From the NCBI GenBank assembly GCA_009843725.1, contig VYCX01000165.1, positions 1 to 10,121 of the forward strand: a stretch of 10,121 nt of DNA. The letters are read 5' to 3'. The stretch is from Boseongicola sp. SB0675_bin_26. GTDB lineage: Bacteria; Pseudomonadota; Alphaproteobacteria; Rhodobacterales; Rhodobacteraceae. The notes beneath the pieces were generated by a model. The model saw nothing but the letters and a program-made list of their open reading frames with translations. It made no database searches and had not been told where the DNA came from. The first letter of the stretch is position 1. Every line of letters begins with the position of its first letter. Made by a program: the position numbers and the translations under genes. This document shows, in pieces, positions 1 through 6,248 of this stretch.

Positions 1-62
1 GCCGAAAGTCACGATGAATGCAGGCCAAAGCGATTATGATTGCAGGTCGCTACACATACATG

Positions 63-96
63 GCCGAAACCGTCTTCCCGGTCGATCAGTTTCGGC
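63..96. repeat. Short inverted repeat (8-bp arms)
   Basis: GCCGAAAC at 63-70 is matched by its exact reverse complement GTTTCGGC at 89-96, with an 18-base spacer. No T-run follows, so it does not look like an intrinsic terminator. It could be an operator or the end of a transcript from the unseen left flank. An 8-bp match in this composition could also be chance. Confidence 0.25.
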
Positions 97-434
97 TAGC
101 GAGCGCGCAGGCCCAACCATGGACGATTGTGCTCCCATGCGAATCGCCCAAGGATAGATCGATTGCCGGGCACGGGTGAAGCGCGCGACCCAGACTGATC
201 GCGGGATTCTCACGAAGCCGGTCCGGAATTGCCGAAGGTGGTGAGCGGGAGCGAATTCAGCGCGGATCGCAATGGATTGATTTTCAATGCGGACTTGAAT
301 TGAAGCTGCTTCCGCTTCGCTGTCGGACTCCCGTGGGTTCCGCAGTCTGAAACCGCGGGACGCGCATGCGGTCGAATTGGATCGGGGAGGCTTCAATTGC
401 CGCGGTCTTTGACGTATGGACTGCAAGAAGCTGG

Positions 435-440
435 CAAGGA
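435..440 (+). promoter_or_regulatory. Ribosome binding site that fixes the lipoprotein start
   Basis: CAAGGA lies 8 bases before the ATG at 449. The in-frame ATG at 416 has no comparable site and would place a charged 11-residue extension before the signal peptide. This supports 449 as the start. Confidence 0.55.
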
Positions 441-448
441 ACACCTTC

Positions 449-802
449 ATGCAAATTGTCAAAGTCACTTCAGTCGTGGTGCTGACCTTGTCCGTGTCAG
501 GTTGCGGAGAAGGCGGTGGGATTCGCGGATTCTTTGGTGGCGACGGTTCGGACGCCGGTCTGCCTTACCGTGCAAGCCTCTCGCGGGCGGAGGGACCGCG
601 CAGCTTCACGGTCAGCGTTGCTGCCAGCGAAGCGACCGTGGACGAGGTGCGGGAGTCTGCGCGAATGCCGGCAACGCGGCACTGCCTTGAGACCTACGGC
701 GGTTCGGACGTGAACTGGGTGACAGATCCTGCCTCGGGAGACTGGGCTTTTGTCCGTGACGGTGACTTCATGGTGTTCTCGGGACGCTGCACTGTCCGCT
801 GA
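449..802 (+). CDS. Small predicted lipoprotein of unknown function
   Basis: The product is a 117-residue protein, probably anchored in the inner or outer membrane through a lipidated cysteine. Residues 1-18 form a signal peptide (one Lys, then a Val/Leu/Thr-rich core) ending in a lipobox, V-S-G-C, with Cys19 as the acylated residue. A Gly-rich linker follows (about 20-38), then a compact domain of roughly 80 residues with two further cysteines (Cys79, Cys114) that could form a disulfide. I chose the start at 449, not 416, because of the CAAGGA site and because it gives a normal signal peptide. The architecture resembles small Rhodobacteraceae lipoproteins I have seen annotated only as hypothetical; I assign no function. 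It is followed by 231 bases before the first dehydrogenase, so it need not belong to that unit. The gene call is fairly sure and the role unknown. Confidence 0.8.
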   Translation: MQIVKVTSVVVLTLSVSGCGEGGGIRGFFGGDGSDAGLPYRASLSRAEGPRSFTVSVAASEATVDEVRESARMPATRHCLETYGGSDVNWVTDPASGDWAFVRDGDFMVFSGRCTVR

Positions 803-810
803 CTTCAGTA

Positions 811-1041
811 TTGGTTGGCGTCATGCTGCTGGAATCCGCTTCAATCGGAGCGGGGCTGCTTGGCCCGCGCCACCACTTCGGAAACTCTCTGCGAACCGGG
901 CTTTCCGCAACCGCTGTAGCATGGTTTGCTCTGTCAATGCCGCTGGGTGGGCATGTCGGCTCATTGGTGGATTCAGATGCAACAAGGGCGATGCCGTCGA
1001 ACCATCTGCCTGAGTTGGAAGAACGGGGCGTAAATGATTGA
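811..1041 (+). pseudogene. Possible C-terminal gene remnant before the first dehydrogenase
   Basis: An open frame of 76 codons beginning at a TTG ends with TGA at 1039-1041, eight bases into the dehydrogenase gene whose ATG is at 1034. The end has a plausible coding flavour (LPELEERGVND), and the short stop/start overlap is the arrangement of translationally coupled genes. The TTG has no clear ribosome binding site, the rest of the translation matches nothing I recognise, and the frame opens only nine bases after the lipoprotein stop. It could be the tail of a deleted upstream gene or simply intergenic sequence. Confidence 0.15.
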
Positions 1042-2218
1042 TTTAAAGAAATCATTCCGGGTTGGTCTGATTGGCACAGGCCGGATCAGTGACATCTACC
1101 TGAGCAACTGTGCGGAATTCAATGGGCTGGATATCGTGTCGTGCGGCAGTCTTGACATGGACGAAAGCAGGGTCAAGGCGGCCGACTTTGGCGTTCCTCG
1201 CGTCGCCGCTCCGGAAGAGATCATTGCTGACCCTGAGGTGGATGCAATCCTGAATCTGACGGTTCCGGCGGCGCACGTGGAGATCAGCCTTCCGGCCCTT
1301 GAGGCAGGCAAACACGTTTATTCCGAAAAGCCTTTCGTTACGGACCTTGCAGACGGCCAACGCATCCTTGATCTGGCGGCCAGCAAGGGCCTGTTGGTCG
1401 GCAGTGCGCCGGACACATTCCTGGGCGGTCGTTGGCAAACCGTGCGAAAGCTCCTGGACCGAGGCACGATCGGGAAACCGACAGGCGTATCGGCATTTGT
1501 GCCAACGCACGGCGTCGAGCGCCATCATCCGAACCCGGACTTCTACTACGCCAAGGGCGGTGGCCCCTTGCTGGACCTTGGTCCCTACTATCTTGCGGCG
1601 ATGGTCTTCTGCCTGGGACCGATCGGGCGGGTTGCGGGCATGGCGCGCAAGACCTTTCCCGAGCGCATGATCGAGAATGGTCCTCGAAACGGCGAGATGA
1701 TGCCAGTGGAAGTCGACACCCATTGCCTCAGCATGTTCGAGTTCGAAAGCGGTGTGATCGGGCAAATGATGGTGAGCTTCGACGTTTGGGAGAGTGAGAC
1801 CCCACGCCTGGAAGTCTATGGAACGGATGGAACGGTCTGCATTCCCGACCCGGATCCCGGAGACGGCGCGAACGTTTTCCAAGGTCCCGTCTGGATTCGC
1901 ACCCGTGAGACGTCGCGTTGGACGAAGCGACCCCGGCCCAAGGCGCCGGCTGACTGGGAAGTGGCGGAGAGCACGCACGGCCTTAATCTTGACGCGCGAG
2001 GCGTCGGCCTTGCGGAGCTTGCGCAGGCTGTATCTGATCGGCGCGAACCGAGGGCCAGCGGGGCGCTTGGCTTCCATGTCTGCGAGGTCATGCAAGGCAT
2101 GCTACGCAGCCCCGGCCTTGGCCGCTTCGTTGACATAGAAAGCACATGCGATCGCCCGGCCATGCTGCCTGAAACGACGGAAACCGGATTGAACGTCGAT
2201 CTGGGACTTCCGGAATGA
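1034..2218 (+). CDS. Gfo/Idh/MocA family NAD(P)-dependent oxidoreductase
   Basis: A 394-residue cytoplasmic dehydrogenase of the family that oxidises or reduces sugars, inositols and related polyols. The N-terminal Rossmann fold (about 8-130) opens with GLIGTGRIS (Gly14, Gly16), the dinucleotide loop, and contains the family's S-E-K-P motif with Lys99. The C-terminal alpha/beta domain starts near 140. Its catalytic segment reads GGGPLLDLGPYY (175-186): Asp181 is kept, but the His common in inositol/glucose dehydrogenases four residues later is Tyr185, as in a subgroup of the family I recall with a PYY signature. Substrate is therefore unclear. A stop codon (TAA, 1031-1033) directly precedes the ATG, so this is the first possible ATG start; GGGG at 1025-1028 may be the ribosome binding site. 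The gene appears intact and full length. A second dehydrogenase of the same superfamily lies 714 bases downstream. Confidence 0.9.
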   Translation: MIDLKKSFRVGLIGTGRISDIYLSNCAEFNGLDIVSCGSLDMDESRVKAADFGVPRVAAPEEIIADPEVDAILNLTVPAAHVEISLPALEAGKHVYSEKPFVTDLADGQRILDLAASKGLLVGSAPDTFLGGRWQTVRKLLDRGTIGKPTGVSAFVPTHGVERHHPNPDFYYAKGGGPLLDLGPYYLAAMVFCLGPIGRVAGMARKTFPERMIENGPRNGEMMPVEVDTHCLSMFEFESGVIGQMMVSFDVWESETPRLEVYGTDGTVCIPDPDPGDGANVFQGPVWIRTRETSRWTKRPRPKAPADWEVAESTHGLNLDARGVGLAELAQAVSDRREPRASGALGFHVCEVMQGMLRSPGLGRFVDIESTCDRPAMLPETTETGLNVDLGLPE

Positions 2219-2932
2219 GCGTGGGGGCGCCGACCGCGGGCGATCCATTCCTTCTGGTCCGCTTGCTGAATGACGTGCTGGCCTGCGGAAGCGGCAGCTG
2301 GACGATCATGTCGGAGTTGTCCGAGACGGCAGTCAAGGTGCACGTTCAGGCCTTTGGCGCTTGCAACCGGCTGCCCCGATGGGCAGGGAGACGCCGGATG
2401 CGGCCCTTGCGGCTGCTTCCGGACGTCATGCCGACCGCGGCGACGACAATGATCAAGTGACGGGCATTCGTGACGCCTCGCCGTTGGCATGGTCTGCATC
2501 GGCGAGGAACGGTTGCGTGAAGTCGAATGCCTTGCGGCGCCCAAGGTCCGGATCGGGCGGTTCGCAGGGCGGCCTGGAACGGGGTCCAAGACGTCGCGAC
2601 ACGTTTGAATTCAGCCGTTTCGGACAGCCGGTTCGCATCGCTTCCGGGGGTCATGGCCATGGAATACAGTTGAAGATGGAGCGGCAGGTGTGCGCGGTGC
2701 GCGCGGTGCGTGGATTTTCGGAAATCATGGTCGAGGCATGAGACATCCTCTGCGCTCTCGGCCGCGTTCGCCATGGTCGCTGACGCCAGCCACGACAGGA
2801 CGGGAAGCGTCCGACGCATGCCTCGACGTTCCGTGCGTTGCGGCGGGAGCGCCGGGCGTGAAGTTCATCTATGCTGGCGTTCGACCAGACGAGAAGTCGG
2901 GAAACAGGGTTTGTCTCTAGAGGATTCGGCCA
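2219..2932. other. 714-base gap between the dehydrogenases, likely decayed sequence
   Basis: No intact gene is supported in this unusually long gap. Open frames occur on both strands but none is convincing. The most meaningful signal is on the minus strand, where solute-binding-protein-like segments appear in two frames (see the pseudogene entry at 2453-2819). A + strand frame of 81 codons at 2215-2460 overlaps the first dehydrogenase stop as ATGA but has no recognisable content. A short GC tandem repeat (variants of GTGCGCG) lies around 2689-2713. The gap reads as the remains of genes lost between the two dehydrogenases. Confidence 0.45.
2453..2819 (-). pseudogene. Broken periplasmic solute-binding protein (SBP_bac_3-like) remnant
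   Basis: On the minus strand, a frame starting at 2819 encodes a signal-peptide-like start (MRRTLPVLSWLASATMANAA) and, about 65-80 residues in, DANRLSETAEFKRVATSW followed by TPFQAALRT (Trp codon near 2588). This resembles the family-3 solute-binding pattern 'dla..LgvkvefvpvsWdgllpaLq'. A few tens of bases on, a different minus frame reads RRKAFDFTQPFLAD (about 2500-2540), which matches the next conserved block, 'peRkkafdFtqPy'. The order and distance from the start (about 95 residues) are right, but the blocks are in different frames, the 'GkyDlviagmt' block between them is missing, and nothing recognisable follows. I infer a frameshifted, truncated remnant of an amino-acid-type ABC binding protein. 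This rests on motif memory only, and the exact borders are uncertain. Confidence 0.4.
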
Positions 2933-3931
2933 ATGCCAAGAATCGGGGTAATCGGTTTGGGTGCCGTGGGAAAGATACACGTTGCCAATGTCATTGCGCA
3001 CGGGGAAGCGGAACTGTCGGCGATATGTGATCCTCGACTGGAAGCCGTCGAGGCGATTTCGGAAAAAACGGGCGCAAGGGCGACATCTCACGTAGTGGAA
3101 CTGCTTGATACTCAACCTGACGCCGTCATCATCTCTTCGTCCACTTCATCCCACGGTGAGGTCGTCGGCGAATGCGTGGCAGCGGGTGTTCCCTTTCTTT
3201 GCGAGAAGCCGCTTGCGCAGGACGTCCGCACCGCTGCTGATATCGTCGCCTCGGTCAAGGCGAGCGGCCTTGTTGCAGCCACGGCATTGAATCGCAGATT
3301 CCATCTTCAGTATGCAGCATTGCGGGATGCGGCCTTGGCTGGCGAGATCGGACAGTGCGAACTGCTTTGCTTCACGTCCAGAAGCACCGCGCCGCCCACT
3401 GTCGAATTTAGTCGGACATCAGGTGGGTTGTTTGCCGAAAAGGGGAGCCATTTCTTTGATCTTGCCAGATGGATTTCCGGCGAGGAACCGGAGGAACTGA
3501 CCGCCATGGGGACGGTCTTGGTCGATCCGGGATTCAAGGAGATCGGGGAATGCGATACCGCCATCGTATCAATGCGCATGCGAAATGGCGCCCTCTGCCG
3601 CTTCGACTTCAGTTGGAGAGCCGCATACGGGCAGGACGAGCGCATCGAGATCCACGGGTCTCATGGATTGCTGACAAGCCATCAGGATCGGGTGGGAACG
3701 ATCGTTCATGCCGCTGGCCGAAGCGTGCGGACGGGAAACAGGCTTGCGACATGGCAAGAGCGCTTTGCGGAGTCCTACAAGGCGGAACTCGATGCCTTCC
3801 TGTCGGTGCTGATCTCAGGCCGGGAGCATTCGGTGCTTGCTACACTGAACGACGGGTTGATGGCGCAACGCATTGGTGAAGCAGCCAGGATCTCCGTGGC
3901 GAATCGCGCACCATCGAAATTCGATAGTTGA
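2933..3931 (+). CDS. Gfo/Idh/MocA family oxidoreductase, inositol 2-dehydrogenase-like
   Basis: A 332-residue cytoplasmic NAD(P)-dependent dehydrogenase, typical length for inositol 2-dehydrogenase (IolG/Idh) relatives. The Rossmann loop is GVIGLGAVGKIH (5-16), followed by C-E-K-P with catalytic-type Lys92 and an N-R-R-F segment at 120-123 that is common in IolG-like proteins. The catalytic stretch SGGLFAEKGSHFFDLARW (163-180) has His173 and Asp176. The position four residues before the His, Asp in inositol dehydrogenase, is Glu169 here. The start is supported by TAGAGGA at 2918-2924, eight bases before the ATG. The final TGA overlaps, as TTGA, the opening of the TPP-enzyme remnant. The next intact gene, the desaturase, begins 373 bases on, so the two may share a transcript. 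Inositol-like substrates are the best guess, not proven; sugars or amino-cyclitols are possible. Confidence 0.9.
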   Translation: MPRIGVIGLGAVGKIHVANVIAHGEAELSAICDPRLEAVEAISEKTGARATSHVVELLDTQPDAVIISSSTSSHGEVVGECVAAGVPFLCEKPLAQDVRTAADIVASVKASGLVAATALNRRFHLQYAALRDAALAGEIGQCELLCFTSRSTAPPTVEFSRTSGGLFAEKGSHFFDLARWISGEEPEELTAMGTVLVDPGFKEIGECDTAIVSMRMRNGALCRFDFSWRAAYGQDERIEIHGSHGLLTSHQDRVGTIVHAAGRSVRTGNRLATWQERFAESYKAELDAFLSVLISGREHSVLATLNDGLMAQRIGEAARISVANRAPSKFDS

Positions 3932-4251
3932 CGGAAGACAATGCTTTCGGGACCATCGCAGGCCTCCAAAGGGCGCACTACGGGCTGACCTGCGGAACAC
4001 CTTTCCCGGGTTCGCCAGGCGCCCCGACAAATGGTCCAGGCCATGCCGAGATCGCGCGCGCCTGCGGTGCTGAAGGACACCGCAAAGCATCAGCTGACGA
4101 GCTGCTTCCCGATCTCGAAGCCGCCATTGCAAGTGGCAGGCCCGTGGTGCTGGACGTTCCGGTGATCAGCGACGCGACACCCACAACAGGGCACTGGAAC
4201 ATCCTGGACATCCATTCGCCGGGCAAAGACTTGTCTCACGTTTCGACCTGA
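3928..4251 (+). pseudogene. C-terminal remnant of a TPP-dependent enzyme (IolD/acetolactate synthase-like)
   Basis: This 107-codon frame encodes only the end of a thiamine-pyrophosphate enzyme that would normally be about 550-640 residues. It starts at E-D-N-A-F-G-T-I, which corresponds to the last part of the TPP-Mg motif (GDG...NN), so the substrate domain, the FAD/linker domain and most of the TPP-binding domain are absent. It continues through HAEIARACGAEGH (39-51), SADELLPDLEAAIASGRPVV (55-74) and GHWNILDIHSPGK (88-100), the tail typical of IolD-like 'TPP-binding proteins'. Residues 24-38 (GTPFPGSPGAPTNGP) look shortened or altered. A stop (TAG, 3925-3927) precedes the TTG, so no upstream sequence can restore it. 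It overlaps the dehydrogenase stop at its left end and its TGA falls near the desaturase start. It may still be translated, but cannot be a working TPP enzyme. It implies that an intact copy once stood beside the dehydrogenases. Confidence 0.7.
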
Positions 4252-4293
4252 TGCAGTTTATGCAACTGAGGAGAATGTTGCCATTGCATGCGC

Positions 4294-4299
4294 GAGGGA
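4294..4299 (+). promoter_or_regulatory. Ribosome binding site that decides the desaturase start
   Basis: GAGGGA ends five bases before the ATG at 4305. Earlier in-frame ATGs at 4251, 4260 and 4275 either lack a site or have a purine run too close to the start (GAGGAGA touching 4275). Confidence 0.5.
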
Positions 4300-4304
4300 C
4301 AGGA

Positions 4305-5450
4305 ATGTCATTCCAACCGCTTTCTGAGGTCAGGGACACCCTGAACATTCAATGGTACCGCTCGAAGATGCCGCCGGCGCGTTTTCGCGAGCTGTCCAGG
4401 CGCAGTGACCTCAAGGGCTGGATCCAGGCCGGAGGCCATTTCTGCCTGTTCTGCATAACCGGGACAGCGGTCTATCTGACTTGGGCGCAAGGCCTTTGGA
4501 TCCTGTTTTGCCTGGCGCTTTTCGCCCATGGAACGTCTGCCTCGTTTTTTCGCGGCACCGCGGTGCACGAGCTCGGCCACGGTACGGTGTTCCGGACCAA
4601 ATGGCTCAACGGATTCTTCCTCTACCTCTTCAGCCTGATCAGCTGGTGGAATCCGCTAGACTATGCGGCCAGCCATACGTATCACCACCGCTACACCCTG
4701 CACCCGGAGGGCGACCGCGAAGTCCTGCTTCCCGTGCATCCGAATGTGGGCCGCACGTTTCTCCTGCAGATGTTCACCGTCAACTTGCTGACTCAGCCGG
4801 GCCGTACATTCGGCAAGGGCGGGCTACTGTCGACGATCTGGCTTACGGTGCTGGATGCGATGGGCAAGAACGGGTCGACCGACATCCCCGCAAACGAATG
4901 GCTTGAGGCGCTGCACAATGACCAGCCCGCCCAACACAGGAGTTCAATGCGCTGGTCTCGCTTTCAACTGGCGTTCCATTCAGCGGTGCTGGTCATGGCA
5001 ATTCCAACCGGTCTCTGGGTTCTGCCGCTAATTCTCACAATTCCCAGCTACATCGCCAACTGGCTGAGCTATGCCGTGGGCCTGACGCAGCATTGCGGCC
5101 TTATGGAGAACACGACGGACTTTCGAAAGAGCACTCGGTCCATCAGGTTGCCGAAATTTGTCGAGTTCCTTTATTGGCGCATGAACTGGCACATTGAGCA
5201 TCACATGTATGCTGGCATTCCGTGCTACAACCTGCCCGCCCTGGCCGCAGAAATCAGGGGCGACTTGCCTGAACCGCGCAGCCTGCGAGGGGCCTGGCGC
5301 GAGATGCTCGATACTTGGGAGCGTCAAAAGACGGACCCCGATTACGCCTTCGACACGCCGTTGCCGGCGACTGCCAAGACAGAGATACGACGGACTGCGG
5401 ACATCGAGGAGACCTCGATAGGTGACTTGGCACCCAAAGGGCTCGCGTGA
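4305..5450 (+). CDS. Membrane fatty acid desaturase-fold oxygenase (possibly MocD-like)
   Basis: A 381-residue integral membrane di-iron enzyme of the fatty acid desaturase/hydroxylase superfamily (PF00487 type). All three histidine boxes are present: HELGH (88-92), HTYHH (124-128) and HIEHH (296-300). An extra His in Q-H-C-G (262-265), just before a membrane-edge segment with E-N-T-T-D-F-R-K-S-T-R-S, matches the subgroup whose consensus I recall as 'QHaGLaEnv.DhR.nTRt'. Hydrophobic stretches at about 44-80, 102-114 and 226-260 would span the membrane. Members of this subgroup include proteins annotated as fatty acid desaturases and the rhizobial 'hydrocarbon oxygenase' MocD, which acts with ferredoxin MocE and reductase MocF. 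No ferredoxin or reductase gene is in this window, so electrons must come from elsewhere. I chose 4305 for its ribosome binding site; 4251 would add 18 residues and overlap the TPP remnant stop. The polar tail (about 340-381) is less conserved. The substrate is unknown: lipid or methylated cyclitol. Confidence 0.88.
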   Translation: MSFQPLSEVRDTLNIQWYRSKMPPARFRELSRRSDLKGWIQAGGHFCLFCITGTAVYLTWAQGLWILFCLALFAHGTSASFFRGTAVHELGHGTVFRTKWLNGFFLYLFSLISWWNPLDYAASHTYHHRYTLHPEGDREVLLPVHPNVGRTFLLQMFTVNLLTQPGRTFGKGGLLSTIWLTVLDAMGKNGSTDIPANEWLEALHNDQPAQHRSSMRWSRFQLAFHSAVLVMAIPTGLWVLPLILTIPSYIANWLSYAVGLTQHCGLMENTTDFRKSTRSIRLPKFVEFLYWRMNWHIEHHMYAGIPCYNLPALAAEIRGDLPEPRSLRGAWREMLDTWERQKTDPDYAFDTPLPATAKTEIRRTADIEETSIGDLAPKGLA

Positions 5451-5805
5451 CAGTGTCGGTCAAACTGGAACCACGAAAGGCTGTTCGAAGCGCATCAACG
5501 AGCGGGATGCGAGGTCTTCGCCTTGCGACCCTGTCGCGCCGGACCTGGCGCACGGAGCGACATCAGAATGTTGACGCATGCGACTCCGAATTCAGAATGG
5601 AAGGCCTCAGGTGGAGGTGATGATGGCATCGACCTGGCCACGGGCGATGCCTTTGACATGGAGGTTTTGCCATAAGCCGTAAGCGGGTTTCTGCGTTGCA
5701 TCGGCGCAATTCCCCTCCGTCCTCTCGCGGAATCGAACAAGGATGACTATCTTGCGCAGATCGGGGGCGTTCCCGTACGGTGCGATGCGTGAGCGAACAG
5801 GCGAA
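5451..5805. other. Gap between desaturase and DUF5333-like gene, no supported gene
   Basis: I see no credible gene or RNA in these 355 bases. A GTG at 5447 overlaps the desaturase stop (GTGA) and opens a frame of about 55 codons rich in Arg and Ser, without recognisable content. An 81-codon minus frame (5495-5740) likewise matches nothing I know. An upstream in-frame ATG at 5743 could extend the next gene but has AAGG pressed against it. No clear terminator (hairpin plus T-run) is visible after the desaturase. This is the expected junction between the accessory genes and the nuo operon. Confidence 0.45.
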
Positions 5806-6204
5806 ATGCTGAGAGTCTTGGGGATCTTCCTGCTGATGGGTGTTGCCGGACCGTCCTTGGCGCGTCAGCCTCTTCACGAGATTCCACCCGTCGTGCAAGC
5901 GTTCTATTCACTTGGTCTGGCGGACGAAGTGCGCAGGAACTGCACCGCGATTGACGCACGGATGTTCCGTGCATGGAAATTCCTGAATTCAATCGAACGC
6001 TATGCCCGGAACTTGGGATACTCGGACGCGGAGATCGATGACTTCGTCAGGAACAAGGCGGAAAAGGAGCGGCTCCGGGCGCGAATCCGTGCCGATCTTG
6101 CGGAGCGGGGTGCGACGCCAGGAACGCCTGAAGGCTATTGCACTGTAGGCCACGAAGAAATAGCCAAGGGTAGCGTTGCAGGACGGCTTCTGCGCGCCAA
6201 GTAA
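5806..6204 (+). CDS. Small secreted DUF5333-like protein of the nuo operon
   Basis: A 132-residue protein of unknown function, probably periplasmic. Residues 1-19 form a signal peptide (MLR, hydrophobic core, cleavage after S-L-A). The mature part is largely helical, with [12 protein letters not shown] (35-46), A-R-M-F-R-A (51-56), G-Y-S-D-A-E-I (71-77) and [13 protein letters not shown] (111-123); Cys46 and Cys112 may pair. This pattern agrees with the DUF5333 family of Rhodobacteraceae, which I recall as encoded between nuoF and nuoG. I chose ATG 5806 because it gives a normal signal peptide and family-like length, with a weak AGGCGA site; ATGs at 5785 and 5743 are alternatives. The stop is 44 bases before nuoG, so the two are likely co-transcribed. 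A role in complex I assembly or in the cell envelope is speculation from position alone. Confidence 0.82.
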   Translation: MLRVLGIFLLMGVAGPSLARQPLHEIPPVVQAFYSLGLADEVRRNCTAIDARMFRAWKFLNSIERYARNLGYSDAEIDDFVRNKAEKERLRARIRADLAERGATPGTPEGYCTVGHEEIAKGSVAGRLLRAK

Positions 6205-6248
6205 CGTCTGCCAGTCATGGGCGGCGGAACCCTGAGGAACGGGAGCTC

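Larger units (their letters stand above)
1..448. other. Left-edge stretch with no supported gene
   Basis: I find no credible gene here. A 144-codon reading frame runs on the minus strand (34-468), but its translation is rich in Arg, Ser and Pro, has no recognisable domain, and overlaps the start of the lipoprotein gene, so I treat it as chance. The only structure I see is an 8-bp perfect inverted repeat near the left edge, listed separately. The promoter for the lipoprotein gene probably lies in this stretch, but I cannot point to convincing -35/-10 boxes. Confidence 0.5.

Noticed and set aside
34..468. 144-codon minus-strand frame at the left edge
   Set aside because: No domain, biased composition and overlap with the supported lipoprotein gene; such frames are common in GC-rich DNA.
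1052..2095. 347-codon minus-strand frame inside the first dehydrogenase
   Set aside because: The dehydrogenase on the + strand has clear family motifs; the antisense frame has none.
2215..2460. 81-codon + strand frame overlapping the first dehydrogenase stop as ATGA
   Set aside because: The overlap is attractive, but the translation has no recognisable family and becomes Arg-rich with CGG/CGC codons. The decayed binding-protein reading on the other strand lies just beyond it.
2689..2713. Short GC tandem repeat (variants of GTGCGCG)
   Set aside because: Too short and imperfect to be a CRISPR, integration site or functional repeat; probably slippage in decaying sequence.
3913..3925. Near-perfect palindrome ATCGAA-A-TTCGAT at the end of the second dehydrogenase
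   Set aside because: It has only six-base arms, lies inside coding sequence (S-K-F-D), and has no T-run or long stem; most likely chance.
5495..5740. 81-codon minus-strand frame in the gap before the DUF5333-like gene
   Set aside because: No recognisable motif, no ribosome binding site and low-complexity Ser/Pro/Arg content.
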